The position numbers were made by a program, and so were the translations under genes. A stretch of 64,000 bases of DNA from Streptomyces sp. NBC_00353 (GTDB lineage: Bacteria > Actinomycetota > Actinomycetes > Streptomycetales > Streptomycetaceae), in NCBI RefSeq assembly GCF_036108815.1, contig NZ_CP107985.1, positions 2,728,001 through 2,792,000 of the forward strand, written 5' to 3'. Below are positions 16,384 through 23,635 of the stretch, in pieces (within the stretch, counting starts at the first letter, position 1; each line of letters opens with the position of its first letter). The notes under the pieces were generated by a model. It saw nothing but the letters and a program-made list of their open reading frames with translations. It had not been told where the DNA came from and ran no database searches.

Positions 16384-17267
16384 GAGGTGTCTTCAAATTG
16401 TCACGCCCACATCAGGAGCGAGGCGAGGGTGACGGCTGCCTGGTAGGGCTCGGCGGTCTTGTCATAGCGGGTAGCGATGCCACGCCACTGCTTCAGGCGG
16501 TTGAAACAGCGTTCCACGACGTTGCGCCGCTTGTAGCTCTCGCGGTCGAAGGCCGGCGGTCGCCCGCCCCGGCTGCCACGCCGGGCCCGGTTGCGGACCT
16601 GGTCGGCCCGTTCGGGGATGGTGCAGCGGATACCTCGCCTTCGCAGCCAGGCCCGGATTGCCCGGGAGCTGTATCCCTTGTCGCCCAGCACCTGGGCGGG
16701 CCGCACCCGGGGCCGTCCTGGACCGAGGCGGGGCACCCGTATCGCTTCCATCACAGTGGTGAACTGGGTGCAGTCGTTGGTGTTCCCGCCGGTGACGGTG
16801 AAGGACAGAGGCCGTCCCACGGCGTCGCAGGCCAGATGAATCTTGCTGGTCAGGCCGCCTCGGGAGCGTCCGAGTCCGGGGTTTCGGAGCCCCTCTTGCG
16901 GGCCCCGGCGGCATGCTGGTGGGCGCGGACGACGGTGGAATCGACCGATACCAGCCAGTCGATGTCACCGTCCGCGTCCGCCCGGGCCTGCGCGGCTCGG
17001 AGCATCCGGTCGAAGGTGCCGTCCAGCGCCCACCGGCGGAAACGGGTGTGGAGTGTGGCCCATGGCCCGTATCGCTCGGGAACGTCCCGCCAGGCCGTCC
17101 CGGTCCGGAACTTCCACACGATCCCGTTGAGGACCCTCCGGTCACCCAACCGCTTCCGCCCGCGCAACGAGGCGGGCAACAGCGGCCGAACGAACTCCCA
17201 CTCTGCATCCGACAGTTCATGGCGGCGTATCACCCGACCATGATCCACCACTCGAGATCACCATTTG
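16384..17267 (-). mobile_element. IS5-family element (IS427-like), right end eroded
   Basis: The left end begins directly after a CTAG (16380-16383) as GAGGTGTCTTCAAATTGTCA. The right end, read inward, has CAAATGGTGA and so keeps only the inner part of the matching repeat; the outer ten bases are replaced. The transposase fills the body. Ends are assigned by eye and the right boundary is uncertain by about 10-20 bp. Confidence 0.55.
16401..17251 (-). CDS. IS5-family transposase in two overlapping frames
   Basis: The first frame (17251-16850, GTG start) has the N-terminal domain: HELSDAEWEFVRPLLPASLR, VLNGIVWKFRTGTAWRDVPE, then WLVSVDSTVVRAHQHAAGAR with the first catalytic Asp. The second frame (to 16401) supplies PLSFTVTGGNTNDCTQF, VLGDKGYSSRAIRAWLRRRG (second Asp) and YKRRNVVERCFNRLKQWRGI (Glu). 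The frames overlap around SRGGLTSK near 16850-16870. Many IS427-group elements make the enzyme by programmed frameshifting here, so this need not be a defect. All catalytic residues are present. Confidence 0.75.
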
Positions 17268-17305
17268 TCGGGAGGCTCTGGGGTCGCACCGGGGACACAG
17301 AGCCG

Positions 17306-17686
17306 TCAGAGCGGGTTGAGACGGGCCTTGAGCAGGCAGAACTCATTGCCCTCGGGGTCGGCAAGAACGTGCCACTGCTCCTCGCCGGTCTGGCCGATGT
17401 CAGCCGGGCGCGCCCCGAGCTTCAGGAGGCGTTCGAGCTCGGCGTCCTGATCGCGGTCGGTGGCGTTGACGTCGATGTGCAGCCGGGACTTCCCCGGCTC
17501 CGGCTCGTCCCTGCGACTGAGGATGATCGTCGGCTGCGGGCCGCCGAACCCTTCGCGCGGCCCGATCTCGAAGCAGTCGTCCCCTTCGCGATCGAGCACT
17601 ACGAAGTCCAGGACCTCGCACCAGAACCGCGCCAGCACCTCGGGATCACGGCAACCGAGTACGAGCTCACTGATACGACATGCCAT
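17306..17686 (-). CDS. VOC (glyoxalase-fold) family protein
   Basis: A 126-residue protein with two beta-alpha-beta-beta-beta modules: module 1 is ISELVLGCRDPEVLARFWCE with VLDFVVLD; module 2 starts near SRLHIDVNATDRDQDAELER, continues LLKLGARPADIGQTGEEQWH and closes with VLADPEGNEFCLL. This form (WHVLADPEGNEFCLL) is typical of actinobacterial VOC proteins, often annotated as glyoxalase-like. Metal ligands are only partly conserved (H in RLHID, E in GNEFC), so the reaction cannot be predicted. ATG 17686 is the natural start. It is monocistronic. Confidence 0.82.
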   Translation of the reverse strand: MACRISELVLGCRDPEVLARFWCEVLDFVVLDREGDDCFEIGPREGFGGPQPTIILSRRDEPEPGKSRLHIDVNATDRDQDAELERLLKLGARPADIGQTGEEQWHVLADPEGNEFCLLKARLNPL

Positions 17687-17875
17687 TGACGAAACCTACT
17701 CTCAACGGGGGAACTGCCGGGGCGACCGCGCGGAACTCCTGGGCTCCCCGCAGTGGGAACGTGATCGAGACCGTACCGGGTGAAGCGAGCAGGTGAGAAG
17801 GGGTTTTGGGGTCGTCGCCTCCCCGGCCGGGCCGCCGGGGGAGGACCGTAGGCCGCCCAGTGGGGCAGACGGGAA

Positions 17876-17893
17876 TTTGACGACAGGACCTAG
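17876..17893. repeat. solo insertion-sequence end at CTAG
   Basis: TTTGACGACAGGACCTAG, related to 7418-7435 and 33441-33457. The upstream 180 bp (17700-17875) has no gene and may be remaining IS body. The CTAG abuts an ATG, so the IS displaced whatever once lay before the next gene. Confidence 0.45.
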
Positions 17894-17929
17894 ATGGCGT
17901 TCCGGATCATTGCGCGCTTGGATAGGCGC

Positions 17930-18445
17930 ATGTCGGAGGGGAAGCGGGGCTCGGCCCGTTGGCGGTATGGCGCGTTGAGCGTAGTCGTTATCGCGTTCTT
18001 GGCGGGTGCCGCCGCCTGGCTACTGCTTCCTGGTGAAGCAGACCCGCACGACTATCTCCGGGAGCCTGACGACGTGGTTTATGGCGACGGTTCGCTGGCA
18101 ACCGTGCTTGCGCACTACGGCGTGAGCCTGCCCGACCAGGCGACGGACGTGCGCTTCCATGACGAAGAATCGCTGATCGGTTCTGAGGGGACCCTCTTCC
18201 TTCACTTCGAGGTTTCCGACGCCGGCCTGACGTCCCTCCTTCAGACCCTCAATGTGGGGCCACTCACGCCAGGCCTACCTGTCAGCTGGGGCGCCGGCGG
18301 GGAAGGGCAGCGTTTCGGCTGGAGCTTCCCGGGCAGTTCCTGGCGCGGAGCGCAGGGACCAGCCGAGGGAACCGTCACCGCTTCCGTCGCTGTCGCTCGT
18401 GCGGGCGGGGTCAACTCCGTCTATGTGATCGCCGAGCACGTCTGA
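17930..18445 (+). CDS. membrane-anchored protein of unknown function
   Basis: A 171-residue protein if ATG 17930 is used; ATG 17894 gives 12 more residues but touches the IS end and has no ribosome site. After a basic start (MSEGKRGSARWRY) comes one membrane segment (ALSVVVIAFLAGAAAWLLLP). The external domain has YGDGSLATVLAHYGVSLPDQ, then ATDVRFHDEESLIGSEGTLF and LHFEVSDAGLTSLLQTLNV. The last segments (VARAGGVNSVYVIAEHV) form strands. The pattern resembles Streptomyces proteins of unknown function that expose a small domain outside the membrane. Confidence 0.65.
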   Translation: MSEGKRGSARWRYGALSVVVIAFLAGAAAWLLLPGEADPHDYLREPDDVVYGDGSLATVLAHYGVSLPDQATDVRFHDEESLIGSEGTLFLHFEVSDAGLTSLLQTLNVGPLTPGLPVSWGAGGEGQRFGWSFPGSSWRGAQGPAEGTVTASVAVARAGGVNSVYVIAEHV

Positions 18446-18472
18446 CCCAGCGCGAGAAGAGCTGCCACGGAC

Positions 18473-18889
18473 TCACGGGTGGGGCTGGCTGAACAGACCA
18501 GGCTCCGGCTCGGCGAGGATGGCGCGCTCGACGAGTCGCTTGAGCTTGTGCCGCGTGCTCTCGATGTTCTTCGGGATGATGTCCAGGTCGAGGGCCTGGC
18601 ACAGGTCGCGGGCTCGCATTGGCTGCCGCGTCTCGGCGAAGGCGGCCAGGATCTGCTGGTAGGCCGGATGCTCCGGCAGCACGGGGCTTGGCTTCTCAGC
18701 GAGGTCGTCCGCGAAGCCGACAACGGTCTTCCGCGTGATCCGCAGATGCTCCGCCTCCTGGTCCAGTTCGCGCAGCCGGCCGGCCAGTTCGTCGATATGC
18801 GCGCGGACCTGTTCGGCCTCGGAGGCGACTGCCTGCTCGCGTGCCGTGATCTTGTCCAGCAGGGACTGCAGCTGCCCGGATCCGGTCAT
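18473..18889 (-). CDS. coiled-coil plus winged-helix-like protein
   Basis: A 138-residue protein from ATG 18889. Residues about 5-65 form a coiled coil (LLDKITAREQAVASEAEQVR, AGRLRELDQEAEHLRITRKT). The C-terminal half is a winged-helix-like domain: HPAYQQILAAFAETRQPMRA, RDLCQALDLDIIPKNIESTR and HKLKRLVERAILAEPEPGLF. Small proteins of this layout are frequent in Streptomyces next to transposase genes, so a DNA-binding accessory or orphan regulator is possible. No transposase adjoins it here; the upstream neighbour is a monooxygenase fragment. The longer frame to 19339 is antisense to that fragment. Confidence 0.6.
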   Translation of the reverse strand: MTGSGQLQSLLDKITAREQAVASEAEQVRAHIDELAGRLRELDQEAEHLRITRKTVVGFADDLAEKPSPVLPEHPAYQQILAAFAETRQPMRARDLCQALDLDIIPKNIESTRHKLKRLVERAILAEPEPGLFSQPHP

Positions 18890-18959
18890 GTGTCGCGCCA
18901 GGTCGGGGTACTGGTACCCGTGAGCCGGCGGGCTATCACGTCGGTCGTCGCCGAGTAGA

Positions 18960-19240
18960 CACGTGACTCGGAGGTCGACGCCCAGCCCACCTCGGGCGGC
19001 GCCTGGCCGCACACCTGGGACTCGCTCCACCTCTTCTCGCCAGCCGCGTACTCCTCCCTGCCAGGCCGGCTCATGCCACCGCAGCCCGGGGAGACGTACC
19101 CGGACGCCGCCCATGTCGCCTCGTACCTCACCGACTACGAGCAGCGGTACGCCCTCCCCGTCCTCCGGCCCGTCCGCGTCGAGGGGGTCCACCGGGACGG
19201 GGAGTTCCTTCGCGTCGAGGCGGACGCCGGCGTACGTGGT
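18960..19240 (+). pseudogene. flavin-containing monooxygenase fragment
   Basis: The plus-strand frame reads GGAWPHTWDSLHLFSPAAYS, SLPGRLMPPQPGETYPDAAH, VASYLTDYEQRYALPVLRPV and VEGVHRDGEFLRVEADAG. This is the region after the first Rossmann motif of FAD-dependent monooxygenases of the ArsO/YhiN-like group (GGxWxxxWxSLxLxSP). The GxGxxG FAD motif before it and the NADPH domain after it are both missing. Both ends are abrupt, so this is a captured internal fragment. Confidence 0.65.
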
Positions 19241-19339
19241 CTCGCTGGTCAGCCACCCGCGCAGGGAAGTCAGCAGCTCACGCTGGGCCGCGCTGTCAGT
19301 GGCCACTGAGATAGTGCCTCTATGAGGTGTCGCGGCCAT
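19238..19339 (-). pseudogene. possible EACC1-like N-terminal fragment
   Basis: The minus-strand frame starts MAATPHRGTISVATDSAAQR and continues ELLTSLRGWLTSETTYAGVR. A short strand followed by a helix with LRxWL resembles the start of the effector-associated constant component EACC1 of Streptomyces. The frame then passes into the antisense of the monooxygenase fragment, so only about 35 residues are meaningful. The identification is weak. Confidence 0.3.
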
Positions 19340-19354
19340 GGCCCGGCTGGGTGG

Positions 19355-20335
19355 TCACTGTGCCGTCATCGGCTCCGGTGCGTTGTGGGCGCGCCGGTAG
19401 GCCAGTGGTGACAGGCCCAGGTGCGTGTGGAAGTGCTTGCGCAGTGCGACGGGGTCGCCGAAGCCGCAGGCGGTGGCGATCCGCGCGACGGTGAGGTCGG
19501 TGGACTCCAGCAGCAGGCGCGCGTGGGCCAGCCGCCGCTGCGCCAGCCACTTCAGCGGGCTGCCGCCCACCTCGCTGCGGAACCGCCGGGTAAAGGTGCG
19601 CACGCTCATGTGGGCGTGCCGGGCCATGTCCTCCAGTGTGATCGGCTCGGCCAGCCGGTCCAGCGCCCACTGCCGGGTCGCCGAAGTGGAACGGTCGGTG
19701 TCCTGCGGAACCGGATGCTCGATGAACTGCGCCTGCCCGCCCTCGCGCCACGGCGCCACCACGCAGCGGCGCGCGGCGGCCGAGGCAACCGCCGCCCCGT
19801 GGTCCAGACGGACCAGGTGCAGGCACAGGTCGATACCGGCCGCTCCGCCGGCGGACGTCAGGATGCGCCCGTTGTCGACGAACAGCACGTCCGGATCGAC
19901 CTCGACGTCGGGGAACAGCCGCGCCAGCGCGTCACACAGCGCCCAGTGCGTGGTGGCCCGCTGACCGTCCAGCAGACCGGCCGCCGCGAGCAGGAAGGCC
20001 GAGGTGCACAGGCTGACGATGCGGGTCCGCGGCCCTATCCGGTCCAGCGCCGCAGCGAGTTCCTCGGGGAGCGTGCCGGTCGCGAGCAGGCGCTCGCCGG
20101 GCTCCTGGGTGGCGAGCACGACGGTGTCCGCGGTCTCCAGCGCCGACTCGTCGTGGTCGACGACGATCCGGTAGTCCTCGTGCGTGCGTACCGGCCGGCC
20201 GCCGAGGGAGCAGGTGACGACGGAGTACAGACGAGTCCCGTCCGGTTCACAGGCCTCGTTGAACACCCGCGCCGGGATGCCCAGGTCCAGCGGCAGGACT
20301 CCGTCGAGGGCGAGAACGGCAACACGATGCGGCAT
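19355..20335 (-). CDS. GlxA-type transcriptional regulator (DJ-1/PfpI plus AraC)
   Basis: A 326-residue regulator. Residues 1-190 form a DJ-1/PfpI domain (VAVLALDGVLPLDLGIPARV; IVSLCTSAFLLAAAGLLDGQ with the nucleophile-elbow Cys; THWALCDALARLFPDVEVDP). Residues about 215-320 carry two AraC helix-turn-helix motifs (ITLEDMARHAHMSVRTFTRR; VARIATACGFGDPVALRKHF) and the end LSPLAYRR. ATG 20335 begins exactly at the DJ-1 strand. The gene is divergent from the oxidoreductase operon at 20449. A perfect 19-bp inverted repeat lies between them and is the likely operator. Confidence 0.88.
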   Translation of the reverse strand: MPHRVAVLALDGVLPLDLGIPARVFNEACEPDGTRLYSVVTCSLGGRPVRTHEDYRIVVDHDESALETADTVVLATQEPGERLLATGTLPEELAAALDRIGPRTRIVSLCTSAFLLAAAGLLDGQRATTHWALCDALARLFPDVEVDPDVLFVDNGRILTSAGGAAGIDLCLHLVRLDHGAAVASAAARRCVVAPWREGGQAQFIEHPVPQDTDRSTSATRQWALDRLAEPITLEDMARHAHMSVRTFTRRFRSEVGGSPLKWLAQRRLAHARLLLESTDLTVARIATACGFGDPVALRKHFHTHLGLSPLAYRRAHNAPEPMTAQ

Positions 20336-20394
20336 GGCTGGAATAGTACGACAGGTGACTCTCCGGCCACTCACCCGCCTCTGCGAGCACACGC

Positions 20395-20440
20395 CACTGT
20401 TTCTTTTGCCGGGGCCGCGGTCCCGGCAAAAGAAACAGTG
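20395..20440. promoter_or_regulatory. perfect 19-bp inverted repeat between divergent genes
   Basis: CACTGTTTCTTTTGCCGGG (20395-20413) is repeated exactly inverted at 20422-20440 around an 8-bp centre that contains CCGCGG. It ends 8 bp before the ATG of the oxidoreductase. Placement between divergent promoters suggests an operator for the GlxA-type regulator. The RNA would also form a very stable hairpin, so attenuation is an alternative. Confidence 0.6.
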
Positions 20441-20448
20441 AGACGGAC

Positions 20449-21429
20449 ATGAGCGAGGACAAAATGAGCGAGCACACCATGCGGGCTGTCACCGTCACGG
20501 AGTTCGGCGGGCCGGAGGTGCTGACCGTCGAGGAGGTCGTGCGCCCCGAGCCGCTGCCGACCGAGGTGCTGGTGCGAGTGCACGCCGCCGGCGTCAACCC
20601 GGTGGACTGGAAGACCCGCGAAGGTCAGGGCATGGCGGGGCTGCAGACGTTCCCGCTGATCCTGGGCTGGGACGTCTCCGGTGTCGTCGAGGAGGTCGGC
20701 TTCGGCGTCACCACCCTCGCGCCCGGCGACGAGGTGTACGGCATGCCGTGGTTCCCGCGCGCCGCCGGCGGCTACGCCGAGTATGTGACCGCCCCGGCCC
20801 GCCAGTGGGCCCGCAAGCCGGCCACCCTCGACCACGCGCACGCGGCCGCCGTGCCGCTGGCGGCGCTGACCGCCTGGCAGACCGTGGTCGACACCGCCCA
20901 CGTCCAGGCCGGCCAGCGCGTCCTGATCACGGCCGCCGCCGGCGGAGTGGGCCACTTCGCGGTCCAGTTCGCCCGGCACCTGGGCGCCCATGTGATCGCC
21001 ACCGCCAGCGCCGCACGCCACCCCTGGCTCAAGGAACTCGGCGCCGACGAGACCATCGACTACACCACCACCCGCTTCGAAGACGTCATCAAGGACATCG
21101 ACGTCGTCATCGACCTCGTGGGCGACGCCCACGACAACACCAGCACCCGCTCGCTGAAGGTCCTGCGCCCGGGCGGCCTGCTGGTCGCCGTACCGTCCGG
21201 TGTCTCCCCGGACCTGGCCCAGGCCGCCGAGGCGGCCGGCGTGCGTCTCACTGCCTACCTGGTCGAGCCGGACGGTCCCGCGCTGACCACGATCGCAGGC
21301 CTGATCGACGCCGGTGAGGTCGCCGTCGAGGTGGAGGAGACCTTGCCGCTGGAACAGGTCGGCACGGCCCACGCCCACGTCCAGGCCGGCCGCACCCGCG
21401 GCAAGGTCGTCCTCACCGTGACCGACTGA
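20449..21429 (+). CDS. NADP-dependent quinone-oxidoreductase-like enzyme (MDR family)
   Basis: A 326-residue medium-chain dehydrogenase/reductase without structural zinc. The GroES-like part has VLVRVHAAGVNPVDWKTREG and LGWDVSGVVEEVGFGV, with a PGDEVYGMPWF loop. The Rossmann fold has QRVLITAAAGGVGHFAVQFA (AAGGVG nucleotide motif) and DVVIDLVGD; the end is AHAHVQAGRTRGKVVLTV. It reduces quinones or enones with NADPH by family analogy. The start is uncertain among ATG 20449, 20464 and 20479; 20464 has GAGGAC upstream. It heads an operon with the NIPSNAP and heme-binding genes. Confidence 0.87.
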   Translation: MSEDKMSEHTMRAVTVTEFGGPEVLTVEEVVRPEPLPTEVLVRVHAAGVNPVDWKTREGQGMAGLQTFPLILGWDVSGVVEEVGFGVTTLAPGDEVYGMPWFPRAAGGYAEYVTAPARQWARKPATLDHAHAAAVPLAALTAWQTVVDTAHVQAGQRVLITAAAGGVGHFAVQFARHLGAHVIATASAARHPWLKELGADETIDYTTTRFEDVIKDIDVVIDLVGDAHDNTSTRSLKVLRPGGLLVAVPSGVSPDLAQAAEAAGVRLTAYLVEPDGPALTTIAGLIDAGEVAVEVEETLPLEQVGTAHAHVQAGRTRGKVVLTVTD

Positions 21430-21459
21430 CCATCCCTGCAAGCAGTCAGGAGCAGCACC

Positions 21460-21781
21460 GTGTACTACGAGATCCGCCGCTACCAGGCGCATCCCGGGCG
21501 CCGCGAGGAGTGGGTGCGCTACATGGAGGACGTGGTCATCCCCTTCCAGGCCCTCGCTGGGCATGGACGTGACCGCCTCCTTCGTCGACGCCGAGGACGA
21601 GGACGGCTACGTGTGGATTCGCCGGTTCGAGGACGAGGCCCAGAGCGAGGCCCTGTACGCGGCCGTGTACCAGCACGACCGCTGGAAGAACGAGATCGGG
21701 CCGGTCGTCCACGGCCTGGTGATCCCCGAGAAGACCGTCGTCACCCGCGTGGTCCCCACCCCGGCCTCACCCCTGCGGTGA
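21460..21781 (+). pseudogene. NIPSNAP family protein with one-base frameshift
   Basis: GTG 21460 starts MYYEIRRYQAHPGRREEWVR and YMEDVVIPFQA. An extra C near 21552 (GCCCTCGCTGGGC where GCCTCGCTGGGC is expected) breaks the frame. Translation resumes in the next frame as MDVTASFVDAEDEDGYVWIR, RFEDEAQSEALYAAVYQHDR and WKNEIGPVVHGLVIPEKTVV. Joined, it is a full-length NIPSNAP protein of about 107 residues, a ferredoxin-like fold of uncertain role. The gene lies between the oxidoreductase and heme-binding genes. The shift may be real or a sequencing error. Confidence 0.7.
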
Positions 21782-21842
21782 CCCGGCTTACGGCCGCTTC
21801 ATCCGCAACCGCACAGCACAGCACGGCAACAAAGGAACCATC

Positions 21843-22289
21843 ATGAGCACCGAGACACTCCAGAAGTCGGCACCCGCCTCGTCAATCACCCAGGCCGCCG
21901 CCGGCGCACTCATCGCGGCGGTACACACCGCCGCTGCCCGGATCGGCTTCACGGCGTCCATCGCCGTCACCGACCAGGGCGGACATCTGAAGGCATTCGA
22001 CCGGGCCGACGACGCGCCCTTCCTCACCGCCGAGGTCGCCCTCGACAAGGCCTGGACCGCGGCCTCCTTCCACATCCCCACCCACACGTGGAACGACTTG
22101 CTCGCCAACCCGCAGATCGCGCCGCTGGGCGGCCACCCTCGTGTGATGGCCGTCGGCGGCGGCTACCCGATCATCGAGAACGGCCGGTACATCGGAGGGC
22201 TGGGGATATCCGGTGGCACCTACGACCAGGACCAGCAGGCCGCCGAGGAGGCCCTCGCCGCCCTCGGGTTCGAGCTGCCCGGTCACTGA
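21843..22289 (+). CDS. heme-binding protein, GlcG/HbpS family
   Basis: A 148-residue protein matching the GlcG/HbpS-like fold: ASSITQAAAGALIAAVHTAA, RIGFTASIAVTDQGGHLKAF, RADDAPFLTAEVALDKAWTA and GLGISGGTYDQDQQAAEEAL. Relatives bind heme or help utilise small acids; HbpS of Streptomyces senses heme and redox stress. No signal peptide is seen, so it is cytoplasmic, unlike HbpS. ATG 21843 follows a GGAACC sequence. It is the last gene of the operon that starts at 20449. Confidence 0.8.
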   Translation: MSTETLQKSAPASSITQAAAGALIAAVHTAAARIGFTASIAVTDQGGHLKAFDRADDAPFLTAEVALDKAWTAASFHIPTHTWNDLLANPQIAPLGGHPRVMAVGGGYPIIENGRYIGGLGISGGTYDQDQQAAEEALAALGFELPGH

Positions 22290-22409
22290 CCGGTCGCCGG
22301 AGGGTCGGCCTGTGGCTGACGGGCGCCGGCCAAGCCACAGACGCACGTGCGACGTCACTGGGCTAAAGCCCCGGGCTTCCTGGCCAGATCGCGATGATGA
22401 TGGTTGTTG

Positions 22410-22555
22410 GTGACACATCCGACGAGGAGCAGACCGACGATGTCGTCGCGGTCCCTCGCCCACTGGGTGACGCGAACGATGACCTCCTCGATCTCAGCGG
22501 TCCGCTCCAGGGACAGCGCCGTCGAACTGTGTACTGACCGACCATCACGACTCAC
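22410..22555 (-). pseudogene. nucleotidyltransferase, N-terminal fragment
   Basis: The minus-strand frame from ATG 22555 reads ALSLERTAEIEEVIVRVTQW, then ARDRDDIVGLLLVGC, where a full enzyme would continue GSxARGxAxPDSDID. The helix, strand and beginning of the GS motif of a pol-beta-type nucleotidyltransferase are present, but after VGC the reading becomes NNHHHRDLARKP and the Asp residues are missing. It is a broken copy. Confidence 0.5.
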
Positions 22556-22724
22556 AACTATCCCGTGGGTGAACGAGGTCTCCCCCTGAAGGCTGTTTGA
22601 GTGACTGGAGCGTCACCTTCCGTACGCGGACACGCAACGTGTGGTGCGATGCCCATGTGAAATCCGGAGGTCGGGCTCGGAAAGCGCCCCCGTCCGGGAT
22701 CCGTGGACGACTGAAGGGAAGCCC

Positions 22725-23360
22725 ATGGTGCTCCGCGCGCTGGCCGCGACTGGTGTAGCCACATCGTTGTTCGGCTCGGCGGCCTTCGGCGGCCACCCGC
22801 CCCCGCCGCCCGCCCCGATCACCATCGACAGCGTGACGGCCAACGGTACCGGCTGCCCGCCGGGGACGGCCGCCGTGGCCATCAGCCCTGACCAAACCAC
22901 CTTCACCGTCACCTACAGCCACTACCAAGCCCAAGTGGGAGGGGGCTCGGTGCCAAGCGACCGCCAGAAGAACTGCCAGCTCAACCTGCTCCTGCACGTC
23001 CCCGGTCACCGCTCCACCTACGCAACCGTGACCGCCACCTACATGGGCTTCGCGTCACTGGCGCCGGGCGCCTCAGGGACCGAGCGCGCCAGCTACCACT
23101 TCCAGGGAGATGCCCACACCACCACCTTCACCCATCACTTCCCAGGCGGGTTCACCAACAACTGGCAGACGACCGACACCGTGCACATCGCCGCCCGGAA
23201 CCGCGCCCACTGCGGAGAGGACCGCACCCTCACCATCAACACGGAACTGCAGGTCGATCCCGGCACCTCCAGCCCGGGCGCCACCAGCTTCATGGCCATG
23301 GACTCGACGGACGGCAGCATCCAAACCGTGTACCACCTGGCCTGGAAGAAGTGCCAGTGA
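22725..23360 (+). CDS. DUF4360 secreted protein
   Basis: A 211-residue exported protein. ATG 22725 is chosen for the GAAGGGAAG ribosome site and the following signal peptide (MVLRALAATGVATSLFGSAA). The mature part has ITIDSVTANGTGCPPGTAAV, ISPDQTTFTVTYSHYQAQVG, DRQKNCQLNLLLHVPGHRST and GFASLAPGASGTERASYHFQ. This succession (SVxxNGTGCPxGT, D-x-T-x-FTVxYSxYxAxVG, RKNCQLN) defines DUF4360, known in actinobacteria and fungi but uncharacterised. Four cysteines suggest disulfides. Monocistronic. Confidence 0.85.
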   Translation: MVLRALAATGVATSLFGSAAFGGHPPPPPAPITIDSVTANGTGCPPGTAAVAISPDQTTFTVTYSHYQAQVGGGSVPSDRQKNCQLNLLLHVPGHRSTYATVTATYMGFASLAPGASGTERASYHFQGDAHTTTFTHHFPGGFTNNWQTTDTVHIAARNRAHCGEDRTLTINTELQVDPGTSSPGATSFMAMDSTDGSIQTVYHLAWKKCQ

Positions 23361-23635
23361 TCTCCTGGCGCTGCGATCTGCGGGTGCGTCCAGGCCAACG
23401 GCTCCCGTAATCGGTGGTAGTGCTCATCAGCATGCGGACAAACCCGCCGCGCACGCGGCACCCCGCTCAGGCCGTCTCTGGGCCGTCCGAGGGTGGCCGA
23501 CGACGACAGATGACGACAGTCGACAACAGCACCGCCCCTGCTCGCGGCCGGCAACAACCTCCTGGCCGTCAACGCCTGGGCCGGGACGTCGTCCCGGCCC
23601 AGGCGTTGACGACTACTGCTGCTGGTCGCGGTGGG

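Noticed and set aside
16850..16870. Frameshift in the IS5-type transposase as decay
   Set aside because: IS427-group transposases often use programmed frameshifting at this place, and all catalytic residues are present.
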